From: Gammaproteobacteria bacterium
Lineage (GTDB): Bacteria; Pseudomonadota; Gammaproteobacteria; Pseudomonadales; Cellvibrionaceae
DNA length: 64,000 nt
Reading direction: 5' to 3'
Assembly (NCBI GenBank): GCA_004173475.1
Contig: SEBU01000001.1
Span: 1,302,001 to 1,366,000 of the forward strand
In this document: in pieces, positions 18,632 to 28,846 of the stretch
Layout of the letters: each line of letters opens with the position of its first letter
Numbering within the stretch: the first letter of the stretch is position 1
Position numbers and translations under genes: made by a program
Notes under the pieces: model-generated
Database searches by the model: none
What the model was told of the DNA's origin: nothing
The model's input: only the letters and a program-made list of their open reading frames with translations

Positions 18632-19423
18632 ATGCAAAAAAGTTTTACACAATGGATTCTGGGATTGGGCCTTTTAGCCTATGCCATTGGTTGCCTGGCT
18701 TTAGTTTTTCTACTTTCACTAAATCCGCTGAGTGGAAAAATCGATGATGACATTTTAACCAGCAATACGCTGCTTCCAGATTTAACACTGATAAATCAAC
18801 CCATGGAGCGTGTTCAATTATTCATTGAGATCATGAAACCATTAGTTGCACAAAAAAATGAGCTGCTGAGCTCAACTCGAGAGCGTTTGCTTTTAATTAA
18901 ACAACGGGTTGATCAACAACAAGAATTGGGTTTTGTTGATCGCGAGCAATTAAATAGTTTACGGGAAGATTTTTTCGTGAATATCGAGGATTACCCAAGC
19001 GATAAGCAGGCAATTGAAGTTTTATTGTCTCGTGTGGATATTATTCCACCCTCCATGGTGATCGCTCAAGCTGCAATTGAGTCAGGCTGGGGCACATCAT
19101 TTTTTGCGCAGGAAGGAAATAATTTATTTGGTGAATGGTGCTTTAAAAAAGGTTGCGGAATTGTTCCCACTCGTCGCGCTGCATCTGCCACCCATGAAGT
19201 ACGTAAATTTGAAAGTATTGAGGATTCCATTAACTCTTATTATCGCAACATCAACACAAACAATGCCTATCGCAGCTTGCGCGATCTCCGCACTAAATTG
19301 CGTAACGGCAGTGAAGCATTTACAGGTCGAGCGTTGGTTGCAGGATTAGGAAAATATTGTGGCCGTGGGGATATCTACATCACTGAAGTACGAGCCATGA
19401 TTCACTCGGCGAAATTGGAGTAA
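18632..19423 (+). CDS. Bax-like glucosaminidase domain protein
   Basis: 263 residues. A single N-terminal membrane segment (about 10-32) is followed by a helical spacer and a glucosaminidase/Bax-type domain (about 125-260) with VIAQAAIESGWGTS, where the Glu is the expected catalytic acid, and NNLFGEWCFKKGCG. It is expected to face the periplasm and cleave peptidoglycan glycan strands. The length is close to Escherichia coli Bax. It lies 51 bases after the lambda P-like gene; a functional link is not evident. Confidence 0.83.
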   Translation: MQKSFTQWILGLGLLAYAIGCLALVFLLSLNPLSGKIDDDILTSNTLLPDLTLINQPMERVQLFIEIMKPLVAQKNELLSSTRERLLLIKQRVDQQQELGFVDREQLNSLREDFFVNIEDYPSDKQAIEVLLSRVDIIPPSMVIAQAAIESGWGTSFFAQEGNNLFGEWCFKKGCGIVPTRRAASATHEVRKFESIEDSINSYYRNINTNNAYRSLRDLRTKLRNGSEAFTGRALVAGLGKYCGRGDIYITEVRAMIHSAKLE

Positions 19424-19680
19424 TTTGCATCAAAAACTAAATCGTGGCGGAACCAAAGGACCTACAAACACTTGAAAAATATATTAACAGCTCAAATAAA
19501 ATCCGTTTCTATTACTCAACGGTGCAAATTGCTGAATAATAGCCTGCCAGTTAATGATTTTCATACGCCGGGCGAGGGACAAGCATCGCGACTCTGAAAA
19601 AACGCCTACCAACTAACGATTTAATTGCGGCGTTATAATAATGTTGCAAAAATAAATAATAGAAATGGCGGACCGGTTGT

Positions 19681-20808
19681 TTAATCCTGATAGGTCCAGT
19701 TTCCATTTTTATCGGCTACCAACCAAAGTTGAGTGTACCAGTAGAAACGTCCCCGCTGATCGCTTGCGGCGGTACAATTAAATTTGGTGCGGCCTTGAGG
19801 AAAATTTTGTTTGGATTGCACCCATAGTTTACCGTCAATAATGTCTGCCTTAATGGCACCTTCATTCGACGAAAAACAATTTACCTTCTTAAGCAGTGAA
19901 ACGTCATCAAGAGTCAAAACCAAATAAGGTTTATCACCCGCTTTCACCTGCATATCTTCAAGCTTGTCTTTCCGAGACGTGTAAAATTCAACTTTCTTAA
20001 CGGGCAAAGGTAAGGTGTTTATTTTTTTTATAAAGTCATTCAATTCGGTGTAACTTCCGCCAAAAGGAAAGCGCGGAAAAATTTGCAGATCTGTTTCTAA
20101 ACTAAGCACTCCAGCTTGCTGGGTGAAAGCTACATAATCCAGCTTTTTAAGCAGGTTTTTTAATTCCGCATTATATTCACCGAAAGGATAAGCAAATATT
20201 TTTGGCGCACTACCTATTTCGTTTTCAATTTTTTTCTGAGCGGCTTCTATTTCGTTGATAACACGAGTTCGCCACTGCGATAGTGTTTCATTTTTTTCCA
20301 AACGAACTAAATGATTGTGCTGAAGAGTGTGATTGGCAATAGTGACATTATTTTTTGACATCTCGCGCAATTGATCCCAAGTCACAAATAATTTACCCGA
20401 CCCCACGGCATTTGTGTTTACAAAAAAGGTAAACGGCCAATTGCGCTTTTTAAGAATTGGGTACGCGGAGGTGTAGACATCTGCATAGGAATCATCAAAC
20501 GTAATAGCAATAGTTTTGTCGGGGATGGCTTCACCGCTTTTTATTTTTTCAACCAAATCAGTGAGCGGAACAATTCTATAATTATTATTGGCAAGATAAT
20601 CCATGTGCGCGATAAATCGCTCAGGACTAATACTGGTAGAAGCTGGCATGGTATTACTAACATGGTGATAGATTAACACCGTTGTTGCATGCGCCATTAT
20701 CGGTTCGATTAGAATGAGGCCGATAAACACTAGCTTGGCGAAACTGTGGTTAGGTTTTAATACTGCCAATGATCTCTGCAGCCACCGAGGCTTTACTTCG
20801 TTAATCAT
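19681..20808 (-). CDS. Polysaccharide deacetylase (CE4, NodB homology)
   Basis: 375 residues. An N-terminal signal or anchor segment (about 24-42, ending AHA) is followed by a NodB domain: VLIYHHV, motif 1 ITFDDSYADV, and motif 2 NHTLQHNHL with the HxxxH metal pair. A C-terminal beta-rich region of about 110 residues of unknown role follows. The domain order resembles PgaB-like polysaccharide N-deacetylases. It overlaps the PilZ gene by 8 bases on the same strand, so the two are probably co-expressed, hinting at c-di-GMP-linked exopolysaccharide modification (inference). Confidence 0.86.
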   Translation of the reverse strand: MINEVKPRWLQRSLAVLKPNHSFAKLVFIGLILIEPIMAHATTVLIYHHVSNTMPASTSISPERFIAHMDYLANNNYRIVPLTDLVEKIKSGEAIPDKTIAITFDDSYADVYTSAYPILKKRNWPFTFFVNTNAVGSGKLFVTWDQLREMSKNNVTIANHTLQHNHLVRLEKNETLSQWRTRVINEIEAAQKKIENEIGSAPKIFAYPFGEYNAELKNLLKKLDYVAFTQQAGVLSLETDLQIFPRFPFGGSYTELNDFIKKINTLPLPVKKVEFYTSRKDKLEDMQVKAGDKPYLVLTLDDVSLLKKVNCFSSNEGAIKADIIDGKLWVQSKQNFPQGRTKFNCTAASDQRGRFYWYTQLWLVADKNGNWTYQD

Positions 20809-21076
20809 CCAAATTTACAAATCGTAAACCAACTCCTGCAGGCTCAACGCGGACCACTTCCATCTCAAGAACCGGGGCGTCATCCATTAAACCTTGTACC
20901 TGGCCAGTCACATGGGTACCAATCGGTGGAACTTGGTCCGGCTCGAGCACCACAAACACTCCACCGTCAGAAATATCGCGGGTTTTAACAATAATCTCAC
21001 CCAAACTTTCATGGATAATTTTAATTCGACACGCCAGGGGAGTACGAATATGCCGACGCTTATCTTTTGAACTCAT
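20801..21076 (-). CDS. PilZ domain c-di-GMP-binding protein
   Basis: 91 residues from ATG 21076, which has AAGGA upstream and gives a compact single PilZ domain. Both c-di-GMP contact motifs are present: RxxxR (RRHIR, residues 7-11) and DxSxxG (DISDGG). It is a stand-alone receptor or adaptor. The 8-base overlap with the downstream polysaccharide deacetylase suggests that enzyme or its pathway is under c-di-GMP influence. Confidence 0.9.
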   Translation of the reverse strand: MSSKDKRRHIRTPLACRIKIIHESLGEIIVKTRDISDGGVFVVLEPDQVPPIGTHVTGQVQGLMDDAPVLEMEVVRVEPAGVGLRFVNLDD

Positions 21077-21212
21077 GGTGGTTCCTTTATAAATTATCGT
21101 TAAAAAGTTATGACAGAGACTAGCGCAACAAGGAGTAACCATCCGCTGGGGATGCCGATGATATAGATGCGAGCGATAGAATGAGTCTAGCCTAAGGTTC
21201 ACCCTAAGCGAG

Positions 21213-21251
21213 AAACGGCCGAAAGATTTTCAATTTATCTTTCGGCCGTTT
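21213..21251. terminator. Long hairpin between parC and pilZ genes
   Basis: A perfect 15-bp stem (AAACGGCCGAAAGAT with its complement) around a 9-nt loop. It lacks a good T tract on the minus strand, so it may be a backup terminator or a structured leader of the PilZ transcript. Confidence 0.5.
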
Positions 21252-21282
21252 GCGTCTGGAACTGTCACGATGACGGAATAAC

Positions 21283-21303
21283 AAAAAAAACGGCGCAACG
21301 CCT
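21283..21303 (-). terminator. Rho-independent terminator of parC
   Basis: On the minus strand a short GGCG-TTG-CGCC stem is followed by G and eight T residues, directly after the parC stop codon. Confidence 0.65.
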
Positions 21304-21304
21304 T

Positions 21305-23563
21305 TTATTTATCCGTAACCTCCACAGCATCCACCTTTTGGAAACCGCGTGGCAATTTATTACCTCGGCGACCGCGCTCACCTTTATAGTGCTCAAGGTC
21401 AGACATTTTTAACGTAATGTGACGCTTACCGGAATAAAGTGTTAGCGTCTGATTTGGATTAACGACCTTCACAGAAACCACAAACTCTTCATGAGTTTGC
21501 GCGCGTGCTGACGGAATATTCATAATTTTATTGCCTTTACCACGTGCTAGTTCTGGCAACTCAGTTACCGGAAACACCAGCAAGCGACCATCGTTACTTA
21601 CGGCAGCAAGCAGTGCTTGTTCCGGATTGGTGACGAATTGTGGCGGCAATACTTTCGCGTTCTCTGGCAACGTAAGCAGCGCTTTACCGGCTTTGTTTTT
21701 GCTCGCCAAATCATCAAGTTTTGCGACGAATCCGTAACCCGCATCTGACGCGAGCAATACCCGTTGATCATCCGCCCCCATTAACGCGCCTTCAAAAGTT
21801 GCACCGCTTGGCGGGCTTATTTTTCCTGTAAGCGGTTCACCTTGCCCTCGTGCCGAGGGCAAATTATGGGCGGGCAATGAATAGCTGCGTCCCGTAGAGT
21901 CCAACAAAATAACTTGCTGATTGCTTTTTCCGTGCAAGGCGAATTTCAAACTATCGCCCGCTTTATAGCTCAAGCCAGCTGCATCTATATCGTGGCCTTT
22001 AGCGGCGCGAATCCAACCTTTGTCAGAAATCACAACAGTTATAGGATCAACGCTTAACAATTCGGTTTCACTGAACGCTTGCGCTTCGCTACGCTCAATA
22101 ATGGGCGAGCGACGGTCATCGCCAAATTGTTCGGCTACTTGAATCAATTCTTTGCGCACAAGATTTTTTAATTTCACTGCTGAGTCGAGAATTTTTTGTA
22201 GTCCGTCGCGTTCTTTTTCAAGCGCAGCTTGCTCTTCCCGAATTTTCATTTCTTCCAAACGCGCCAATTGGCGCAATTTGGTTTCAAGAATATATTCGGC
22301 TTGCATTTCAATTAAATTGAAGCGCTCCATCAACACAGGTTTTGGATTTTCTTCTTCCCGGATAATGCGGATGACTTCATCCACATTAAGAAATACGATC
22401 ATCAACGCAGCCAAACGCAATAAACGTTCTTCTACTTTTTCCAAACGATGTTGCAAACGACGACGTGTAGTAACTGTACGAAAACTTAACCACTCACTCA
22501 AAATTTTGGTCAGCGATTTAACCGCTGGGCGACCGTCGATGCCAATCATGTTCATATTGACACGATAGGTTCGCTCCAGCTCCGTGGTCGCAAATAAATG
22601 CTGCATCACCTGTTCAAGATCAACACGATTTGAACGCGGAACAATAACCAGGCGCGTTGGGTTTTCGTGGTCTGACTCATCGCGCAAATCTGCAACCATC
22701 GGCAATTTTTTCGCCTGCATTTGCGCCGCGATTTGCTCCATGATTTTTGCACCGCTCACCTGATGCGGCAAAGCTGTCACAATAATATCGCCGGACTCTT
22801 CGTCTTTTTGCCAAACAGCGCGCATGCGAACGCTGCCACGCCCTGTCTCGTACATTTTTATAAGATCTTCGCGCGACGAAATAATTTCCGCTTCGGTGGG
22901 CATATCAGGCCCAAGAATATGCTGGCATAAATCCGTCACACCGGCTTGCGGATTATCTATTAAATGCACCAACGCATTAACGACTTCTCGCAAATTATGC
23001 GGAGGAATATCGGTCGCCATGCCTACCGCAATACCCGTAGTACCGTTTAATAAGACGTTAGGAACGCGCGCCGGTAAAACCACCGGCTCTTCCAAAGTAC
23101 CGTCAAAATTTGGCTGCCAGTCAACCGTGCCCTGCCCCAATTCTTCTAGCAAAATTTCGCTGTATTTTGTTAAGCGCGATTCGGTATAACGCATGGCCGC
23201 GAATGATTTTGGATCGTCCGGTGACCCCCAGTTACCTTGGCCATCCACAAGCGTATAACGATAGGAAAAGGGTTGCGCCATTAGCACCATGGCTTCATAG
23301 GAGGCGGAGTCACCATGGGGATGAAATTTACCTATTACATCGCCCACTGTACGTGCAGATTTTTTAAATTTTGCAGTGGATTTTAAACCCAACTCACTCA
23401 TCGCATAAACGATGCGGCGTTGAACCGGTTTTAAACCGTCGCCAATATGTGGCAGAGCACGATCCAAAATCACGTACATGGAATAATCGAGGTAGGCTTT
23501 TTCACTGAAATCTTTTAATGCAATGCGCTCGTCCGCATCGGGGAGGGTGATTAGATCACTCAT
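21305..23563 (-). CDS. parC: DNA topoisomerase IV subunit A
   Basis: 752 residues, the usual ParC length. The breakage-reunion domain has catalytic Tyr126 in AAMRYTESR, and the C-terminal part is the ParC-type beta-propeller. The quinolone region [10 protein letters not shown] keeps Ser86 and Glu90 (E. coli Ser80 and Glu84 equivalents), so no target mutation is seen there. With ParE it unlinks daughter chromosomes. parE is not in the window. ParC rather than GyrA is indicated by the length, the parC-type quinolone region and the absence of a GyrA box (QRRGGKG). Confidence 0.96.
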   Translation of the reverse strand: MSDLITLPDADERIALKDFSEKAYLDYSMYVILDRALPHIGDGLKPVQRRIVYAMSELGLKSTAKFKKSARTVGDVIGKFHPHGDSASYEAMVLMAQPFSYRYTLVDGQGNWGSPDDPKSFAAMRYTESRLTKYSEILLEELGQGTVDWQPNFDGTLEEPVVLPARVPNVLLNGTTGIAVGMATDIPPHNLREVVNALVHLIDNPQAGVTDLCQHILGPDMPTEAEIISSREDLIKMYETGRGSVRMRAVWQKDEESGDIIVTALPHQVSGAKIMEQIAAQMQAKKLPMVADLRDESDHENPTRLVIVPRSNRVDLEQVMQHLFATTELERTYRVNMNMIGIDGRPAVKSLTKILSEWLSFRTVTTRRRLQHRLEKVEERLLRLAALMIVFLNVDEVIRIIREEENPKPVLMERFNLIEMQAEYILETKLRQLARLEEMKIREEQAALEKERDGLQKILDSAVKLKNLVRKELIQVAEQFGDDRRSPIIERSEAQAFSETELLSVDPITVVISDKGWIRAAKGHDIDAAGLSYKAGDSLKFALHGKSNQQVILLDSTGRSYSLPAHNLPSARGQGEPLTGKISPPSGATFEGALMGADDQRVLLASDAGYGFVAKLDDLASKNKAGKALLTLPENAKVLPPQFVTNPEQALLAAVSNDGRLLVFPVTELPELARGKGNKIMNIPSARAQTHEEFVVSVKVVNPNQTLTLYSGKRHITLKMSDLEHYKGERGRRGNKLPRGFQKVDAVEVTDK

Positions 23564-23644
23564 TCAAATTCCTGACTCTTATTTTAAAAAGTTACTGAAT
23601 ATAGTTAAAAAAAATTGTTGGGCCATCTGCGATAGTAACAAACG

Positions 23645-24133
23645 TCACTCAATGTTTGAGCTTCCCAACCCTTTAAGCGGCAAGGCTCCTTTTCTATCAA
23701 CATGCATGGACGGCAGCCACGCGCTGAAATCAATAACGGCGCCAAAATTATAATTTACTTTATCGCCCAAGCCATTTCGGCTGAAGTGTTCTATCAGACC
23801 AAGTGCTTGAATAACATCTATAGAGACCTGAAGCGTTACCGGTGTCTCCTGCATAGATTTCAATACAGGAACCTGATCACTCGCACCAGTCAGCAATTTA
23901 ACTTTTTCGATAGCAACATTGTAAGAAATACTGCGTACACTCAAATCTTGTTTGTTTGGATTAAAAATAGTCAGATCGATTGCGATGTGTCTTTGCAGAA
24001 GACTTTGCTGTGGCAGCAATCGTAAACCGGCAAGTTTGACATCGGGCTCTTCCAGGCTCGGATTTAATGCTGCGCAGCCAGTAATTAGCAATAACGAAAA
24101 ACAAATAACCAGTACTGATATAAATTTGTTCAT
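23645..24133 (-). CDS. LEA type 2 family lipoprotein
   Basis: About 162 residues from ATG 24133, which gives a clean signal sequence and lipobox LITGC; an upstream ATG at 24160 is possible. The mature part has the LEA14-like beta-sandwich pattern: VKLAGLRLLPQQSLLQRHIAIDLTIFNPN, then a later TPVTLQVSID segment. Such proteins are periplasm-facing lipoproteins of unclear function. It lies directly upstream of parC on the same strand. Confidence 0.75.
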   Translation of the reverse strand: MNKFISVLVICFSLLLITGCAALNPSLEEPDVKLAGLRLLPQQSLLQRHIAIDLTIFNPNKQDLSVRSISYNVAIEKVKLLTGASDQVPVLKSMQETPVTLQVSIDVIQALGLIEHFSRNGLGDKVNYNFGAVIDFSAWLPSMHVDRKGALPLKGLGSSNIE

Positions 24134-24271
24134 AGAATAGCCCATAAAATTTTCAATCATTAAAAATGTGAATTAAAGCTCTCGCCCTGAGGTTTGCCTT
24201 ATGGTGTAATCCGCGCCCGGATGTAATGCATGGAGGCTGCTTACCTAGCGATAACCTGACGACAATTTTAT

Positions 24272-24613
24272 ATGCCTTATCCAAAACTGAAATCAGATGA
24301 CATACTCGGTAGCAGGGAAATCAGCTTTACCGATCGTAAAGACTTATCACACCCACTCTTGATGCGCTTATGCATGGACTTCGACCTGACAGTGCTACAA
24401 GTACAGCGTCGCGCCTTTAGTCACATCTCCAAACGCTTTCTTCCTACCAGCAACGCGTTTGTGCTAGCCAGTCGCGATTATCGCCATAGCGGTTTGGTTT
24501 TTTCACCCTGGTTTGATTCGCTCACAGATCTGGAATTATTTGCAAAGAAATATCATGTGGATATTCTGCACGATCACGTATTTGGCGGCATTAATTTAAG
24601 CCATTTGCGCTAA
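24272..24613 (+). CDS. Conserved-looking hypothetical protein
   Basis: 113 residues, with no signal peptide or membrane segment. It is rich in charged and aromatic residues (LMRLCMDFDLTVLQVQRRAF, FSPWFDSLTDLELFAKKYHV). I do not recognise a family. It is transcribed convergently with the DUF2750 gene, with a weak hairpin between them. Confidence 0.55.
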   Translation: MPYPKLKSDDILGSREISFTDRKDLSHPLLMRLCMDFDLTVLQVQRRAFSHISKRFLPTSNAFVLASRDYRHSGLVFSPWFDSLTDLELFAKKYHVDILHDHVFGGINLSHLR

Positions 24614-24626
24614 CACCCTTGAGGTG

Positions 24627-24995
24627 TTATTCAGCCAATTCCTGATCAAATTCTTCCAGTAAATCCAGAGGTTCTATCTCGGTTCCTTCGAGTTCAGCGT
24701 CCCAATTAATACCTGCCAGCACTACATCCTCATGCATACCGGTGAGCCAGTCCTCCAAAAACTCTTCGAGTTCGATTGCTACCGGTTTGTAGTCTTTCCA
24801 ATCTTCCTTGCAATGTATATGTGCAAATTCTTCTTGCGACCAAAACGGCATGACGTCGGTGTTTTCATATTGTTCTGAACCGCACAACGCCCATCCTTCA
24901 GGCCCCTCTAAACTCCACACGCAACCATTCTCAATGGCTTCGACAATAAAACGGTCGAAATTTTCAGAATCATTATCGCTTAATGGTTCAATCAT
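24627..24995 (-). CDS. DUF2750 domain-containing protein
   Basis: 122 residues, strongly acidic and cytoplasmic. The pattern GWALCGSE, MPFWSQEEFA, DWKDYKPVAIELEEFL, WLTGM and GINWDAELEGTEIEP matches the DUF2750 family. Function is unknown. It lies 17 bases downstream of the metallopeptidase gene on the same strand, so the two may form an operon. Confidence 0.82.
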   Translation of the reverse strand: MIEPLSDNDSENFDRFIVEAIENGCVWSLEGPEGWALCGSEQYENTDVMPFWSQEEFAHIHCKEDWKDYKPVAIELEEFLEDWLTGMHEDVVLAGINWDAELEGTEIEPLDLLEEFDQELAE

Positions 24996-25012
24996 GAGAT
25001 GTCTCCAGTGGG

Positions 25013-25750
25013 TTAAAACATGAGCTGAGCACCGTGCGCTTTAAGCCAGGCACGATGCTTTTTATAATCCGGGCAAAGCTGCTCAACAACCGCCCAAAAT
25101 GCAGGGCTGTGATTGTGGTGTAACAGGTGGCTCACTTCATGGGCAACAAGATAATCCACTACAGCTTCAGGGGCTAGCATAATCTGCCAGTTATATTGGA
25201 TTGCACCTCGCGCCGTGCAATGACCCCACTTTGACCGTGTAGCTTTCAAAGTAATGCCCAGATGCCTTACACCTAGTTTCGCTACAGCGAGGTCAGTTTT
25301 ATGCTGCAAGAGCGTGAAAGCTTGCTGTTGATACCAACCGCACACGAGGCGTCTGATTTGCGTTGTTTCACCAACTCGTGCACGTGATGAAAGAATAACC
25401 AACAATTTATCGCCGTAACGCACTACGTCCGCTTTGGACTGCTTGTGCACTACCAGCGTTAATGGTTCACCGAGATATGGCAGTGTGCTATCTGGAGTAA
25501 AGCTATAAATCGGCGCAGCGGATAATTGTAATTCCTGCTGCTGAAGCTTTTGTTGCACCCAGGCAGATTTTTCGTGGATAAATTTTTCAATTTCATGACG
25601 CGCCACAAATTGCGGCGCACGTACCACCACCTGCGCTTTTGAAATTTCGATGCTGATACTACGACGCCGTGTAGAGCGCACCAATTCAAATGCAAAAGGT
25701 AAGGGCGAAGTGTTTTTAGGATGCAAATTCTTAAGAAAGGATAAAGGCAT
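25013..25750 (-). CDS. YgjP-like (DUF45) metallopeptidase
   Basis: 245 residues. The N-terminal half is basic (STRRRSISIEI) and the C-terminal half carries the zinc motif HEVSH (in YLVAHEVSHLLHHNHSPAFW) with a nearby SKWGHC segment typical of the YgjP/WLM-type predicted metal-dependent hydrolases. It is cytoplasmic by sequence. Its cellular substrate is unknown in the family. Confidence 0.86.
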   Translation of the reverse strand: MPLSFLKNLHPKNTSPLPFAFELVRSTRRRSISIEISKAQVVVRAPQFVARHEIEKFIHEKSAWVQQKLQQQELQLSAAPIYSFTPDSTLPYLGEPLTLVVHKQSKADVVRYGDKLLVILSSRARVGETTQIRRLVCGWYQQQAFTLLQHKTDLAVAKLGVRHLGITLKATRSKWGHCTARGAIQYNWQIMLAPEAVVDYLVAHEVSHLLHHNHSPAFWAVVEQLCPDYKKHRAWLKAHGAQLMF

Positions 25751-25807
25751 AATGCATCAGTAGAGAATAAATTCGGATGGCATTATGCCCTTAGATCAAC
25801 TCAAGGG

Positions 25808-26308
25808 CTACAGCATTGAAACAGGGTAATCTCTGTAAACACAATAGGAAGAGTCGAGATCGCATATTTCAAGCATTAGATAGACATCTTGCGGAAGGCC
25901 TTTTATATCGCGTTTCAAAGCACCTCCACATGATAAATAATAGTCCGCTGTGTATTGGCAAATTAGTTCGTCACCTTGATCACATTTTAGGCCTGCGCCA
26001 CATAAATCGGAATAAATAAGTATTGAGTTGTTGACGTCTGGCCGTGAATTTACACGGATATTAACCTCATAATCTTCCAGGCTATTCACTCGCCAGCGCA
26101 AATCGAATAAGCCTCCATCCGTAAACGGATCTATCTCAAGCGCCCTGTTGGAGACTGCAGTATCAACACCAAAACTATCAACAAGATCGAAGCTCACAAT
26201 AGTAGGAACCGGATCGGTCGCGTGCACCTCAATCGAGTGCCCCCCGCCACCGCCGCAGGCTGATAATAAAAAGCACACAACGACTAATATCAAATAATTA
26301 TTTTTCAC
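25808..26308 (-). CDS. Small lipoprotein of unknown function
   Basis: 166 residues from the GTG at 26308, chosen because a near-perfect AAGGAGG lies seven bases upstream; the longer ATG start at 26353 would place that site inside the gene. The signal ends in the lipobox LLSAC followed by GGGGG. The mature protein has six cysteines clustered in the C-terminal half (CGAGLKC, LSCGG, EICDLDSSYC), suggesting disulfides. No family recognised. Confidence 0.6.
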   Translation of the reverse strand: MKNNYLILVVVCFLLSACGGGGGHSIEVHATDPVPTIVSFDLVDSFGVDTAVSNRALEIDPFTDGGLFDLRWRVNSLEDYEVNIRVNSRPDVNNSILIYSDLCGAGLKCDQGDELICQYTADYYLSCGGALKRDIKGLPQDVYLMLEICDLDSSYCVYRDYPVSML

Positions 26309-26407
26309 CGTAAACCTCCTTAGGGCCTTAAGACGCAATACTAGTTTTTTCAAATGAATTTCAGCTGAATACGCAGAAGAGAAAAATTAAAAAGCGACTT
26401 ACCTCGC

Positions 26408-26442
26408 ATAAAAAAGCCCCTACTCATCCACTAAGCAGGGGC
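26408..26442 (-). terminator. Rho-independent terminator
   Basis: On the minus strand GCCCCT pairs with AGGGGC around an apical loop, followed by a run of T residues. It lies downstream of the 102-residue hypothetical gene. Confidence 0.65.
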
Positions 26443-26571
26443 CCAAAAGTTTTTCCTAATTCGTCCTACCACGAGCTAAGTAGCTTCAATAATCAATCAA
26501 AAACAGTCCTCGTCCTTAATACACCGAACACCTCGCACTCCTTGTGACAATCATTTACAAAGCGCCACTCC

Positions 26572-26880
26572 CTAATGACGCCATTTAGCAATCGGTGACA
26601 AATTAACACTACCATCCTCTTCCAGAACGGCATATTTAGATTGCTCAGAATTTTTCACCACCACAATAGGAGGCACAAACAAAGGACGACGAATAAACGC
26701 TAATTTCCAGCCGAAATTTTCCAGGCTGTGAAGCGCGATGCGCTGTACTTCGCTTAAGTAATAAGTCACATCTATAGGTAACGCAGGTCGCGAACCTCGT
26801 GAATCTTCTTTAGATAATTGCATGGCTTCATCTACCATTGCGTCAAAATCGGAATTGTAGGTTTGGATCTGATCTAGCAT
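26572..26880 (-). CDS. Small hypothetical protein
   Basis: 102 residues. No signal peptide or membrane segment; a helical N-terminal half and a beta-like segment GWKLAFIRRPLFVPPIVVV. No recognised family. It has its own terminator. Confidence 0.55.
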   Translation of the reverse strand: MLDQIQTYNSDFDAMVDEAMQLSKEDSRGSRPALPIDVTYYLSEVQRIALHSLENFGWKLAFIRRPLFVPPIVVVKNSEQSKYAVLEEDGSVNLSPIAKWRH

Positions 26881-27335
26881 ACAATCTCCTTGGCACAGAA
26901 ATTAACAATCAACAACAGCCACCAGCTCTATTTGGTTATGATTAGTTTTGTACTTGGGGTTGCGTTTGTCAAAAACCAAGTTGGAATATGAATAGGAGCT
27001 GAAAGACTCCAAGATGCAGAAATTTAAAAAATTTGTTTGCTTTTTGCACCAAAAGCCAAAAAATGACGCTTATTCAAACACAAATAAATATTTTGTAACA
27101 TTTTAGTGCGTTTAGCCCTGCAAAAATTTATTCTAAAATGTGACGCAATATATATTTAAAAAACGTTTACTGAAAAATTTTGTGATGAAATTTTAAAGGT
27201 GAAGCACAAAACCAACTGTAGAAAAATTGTAACAATGTCGTCGAAATTAGCAGGCTCGTAAAACAGGTGTTCAACTTACTGGCTGAACCCGAACACTCCT
27301 TAAATAAAATTTTTAATGCTCAATGGATCTCTACT
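26881..27335. other. AT-rich intergenic region
   Basis: About 455 bases that carry the divergent upstream regions of the hypothetical and GST genes. No gene, repeat or clear operator is visible. Confidence 0.4.
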
Positions 27336-27893
27336 ATGAAATTATACGGCAGCTATACGTCGCCCTATGTCCGTCATTGCCGTATAGCGTTATTGGAAGC
27401 AGGAGTAACATTCGAATTTATCGAAACAGATCAAGCAGCGAGTGCTAATAAATCACCGACGAAACGTGTTCCTTTTTTGGAAGATGGCGATATTTTTTTA
27501 ACGGATTCAAGCGCAATTATTCGGCACGCTCGTGAGAAGGTCGGAACCAGATTTTTACCAGGTATTGCGGAACTTAATCAATACTGCATGGTAAATGCGG
27601 CTCTAGATTCTTGTACTAATTTGTTTTTCCTGCAGCGCGACGGAGTTGATATTCAAGCCTATGAATACACAAAACGCCAAGCCGCTCGGATTGAGTCGAG
27701 TCTTGCAGAACTCAACTCACTCTTGTTACCAACACAAGCGCCTTACAATGACGTACATTTACGCTTGGGTTGTTTCCTTGCCTGGGCGCTGTTTCGCAAT
27801 CGCATCACATTAGATGCTCATAAAAAATTGCATACATTTTTAAACGGAATGAATACTTATCAACCATTTGCTAACACTGCGCCGCCCGTGTAA
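27336..27893 (+). CDS. Glutathione S-transferase family protein
   Basis: 185 residues from ATG 27336 (MKLYGSYTSPYVRHCRIALLEAG); a longer in-frame start at 27267 would precede the thioredoxin fold with 23 unrelated residues. The N-terminal thioredoxin-like half has a TSPYVR active-site region, the RVPFLEDGD cis-Pro loop and TDSSAIIRHA for gamma-glutamyl binding, and the C-terminal half is helical. The substrate is unknown and the length is a little short for the family. Confidence 0.82.
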   Translation: MKLYGSYTSPYVRHCRIALLEAGVTFEFIETDQAASANKSPTKRVPFLEDGDIFLTDSSAIIRHAREKVGTRFLPGIAELNQYCMVNAALDSCTNLFFLQRDGVDIQAYEYTKRQAARIESSLAELNSLLLPTQAPYNDVHLRLGCFLAWALFRNRITLDAHKKLHTFLNGMNTYQPFANTAPPV

Positions 27894-27925
27894 TCAGCTG
27901 AGCAATTTGATTCGAAAGTACGCCA

Positions 27926-28822
27926 TTAGAAAAATGGGGTTAAAGGTACTTTGTTTTGAATGGCGAATTCTAATGAGTCCGCATATAACGAAGCTAACTC
28001 CATCGCCTTATTATATTCCTCCGGTCGGCACCGATCACCTGAACTCGTTAAGCACGGATAAAAAAGCTCGACGCGATTTAAGTCGTTAAAATCTTTTACA
28101 ACACAGGTTTCAGAATTACGAAGACAATCGTAGCGCTGGCTTTCGCCTACTGCGAACGAAATTTTTCGCCAAGCCAATGACTCTACCTTGTTACCGCCAT
28201 AGGTGCCCCATAGGTAAAGCCGACTTATAGTGTCAGCGGCCGATACGATTCCACCCCGGAATGCACGAACGTAGAACTCTCTTGCATTTTGCATAGCAGC
28301 CGCACGTTTTTCTTTATTCGGATTGTACGCAAACGATCCCGTATCAGTAGTGGTTCGTACTCCACTTTTAACAATGTATTCTGCATAGAGGTAGGCGGCG
28401 TAGGGGTCATGTAGTAAGGCTTTTTCCCGAAGCTCTTCTGGCTTAGCATTCTTATAATCGAAATTCGGATCACGCTCAGGTGTCGGCAATATTATTGTCG
28501 GAATTTTAACGCTATCCATCTGATGTAAAAAATTCGCAATTTCCGGCGCTGCATTGACCTTGTTGCCAGATAAGTTGTTGCTGCTGGACATAGCATTTAT
28601 GTTAGCCGCGGATGAAAATAAATCGCTTGATTGAGCCATTGCAGATGTAGATGCTTCTGCCAAAGGAAATGACTCCTTCTGATTGTTATTTTTAATTGCC
28701 GAAGAAGATGAGCTTGATTCAGTAGCGGACCCGTAACCAACATCGTCGCTTTCTGAAACAAATTTAATGGCCACAATCGCCATTAGAGCGACTAAAAGTA
28801 AAAAAACAATTTTCAATTTCAA
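27926..28822 (-). CDS. Membrane-anchored protein with Sel1/TPR-like region
   Basis: 298 residues. One N-terminal membrane segment (about 3-20) is followed by a Ser-rich low-complexity linker (SATESSSSSSAIKNN) and a helical domain with AREFYVRAFRGG and LYLWGTYGGNKVESLAWRKI, resembling Sel1-type helical repeats. Function unknown. It lies 24 bases after natB on the same strand and is probably the last gene of the ABC cluster. Confidence 0.55.
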   Translation of the reverse strand: MKLKIVFLLLVALMAIVAIKFVSESDDVGYGSATESSSSSSAIKNNNQKESFPLAEASTSAMAQSSDLFSSAANINAMSSSNNLSGNKVNAAPEIANFLHQMDSVKIPTIILPTPERDPNFDYKNAKPEELREKALLHDPYAAYLYAEYIVKSGVRTTTDTGSFAYNPNKEKRAAAMQNAREFYVRAFRGGIVSAADTISRLYLWGTYGGNKVESLAWRKISFAVGESQRYDCLRNSETCVVKDFNDLNRVELFYPCLTSSGDRCRPEEYNKAMELASLYADSLEFAIQNKVPLTPFF

Positions 28823-28846
28823 CGTGCGTACCCTCGCAAAGAAAAA

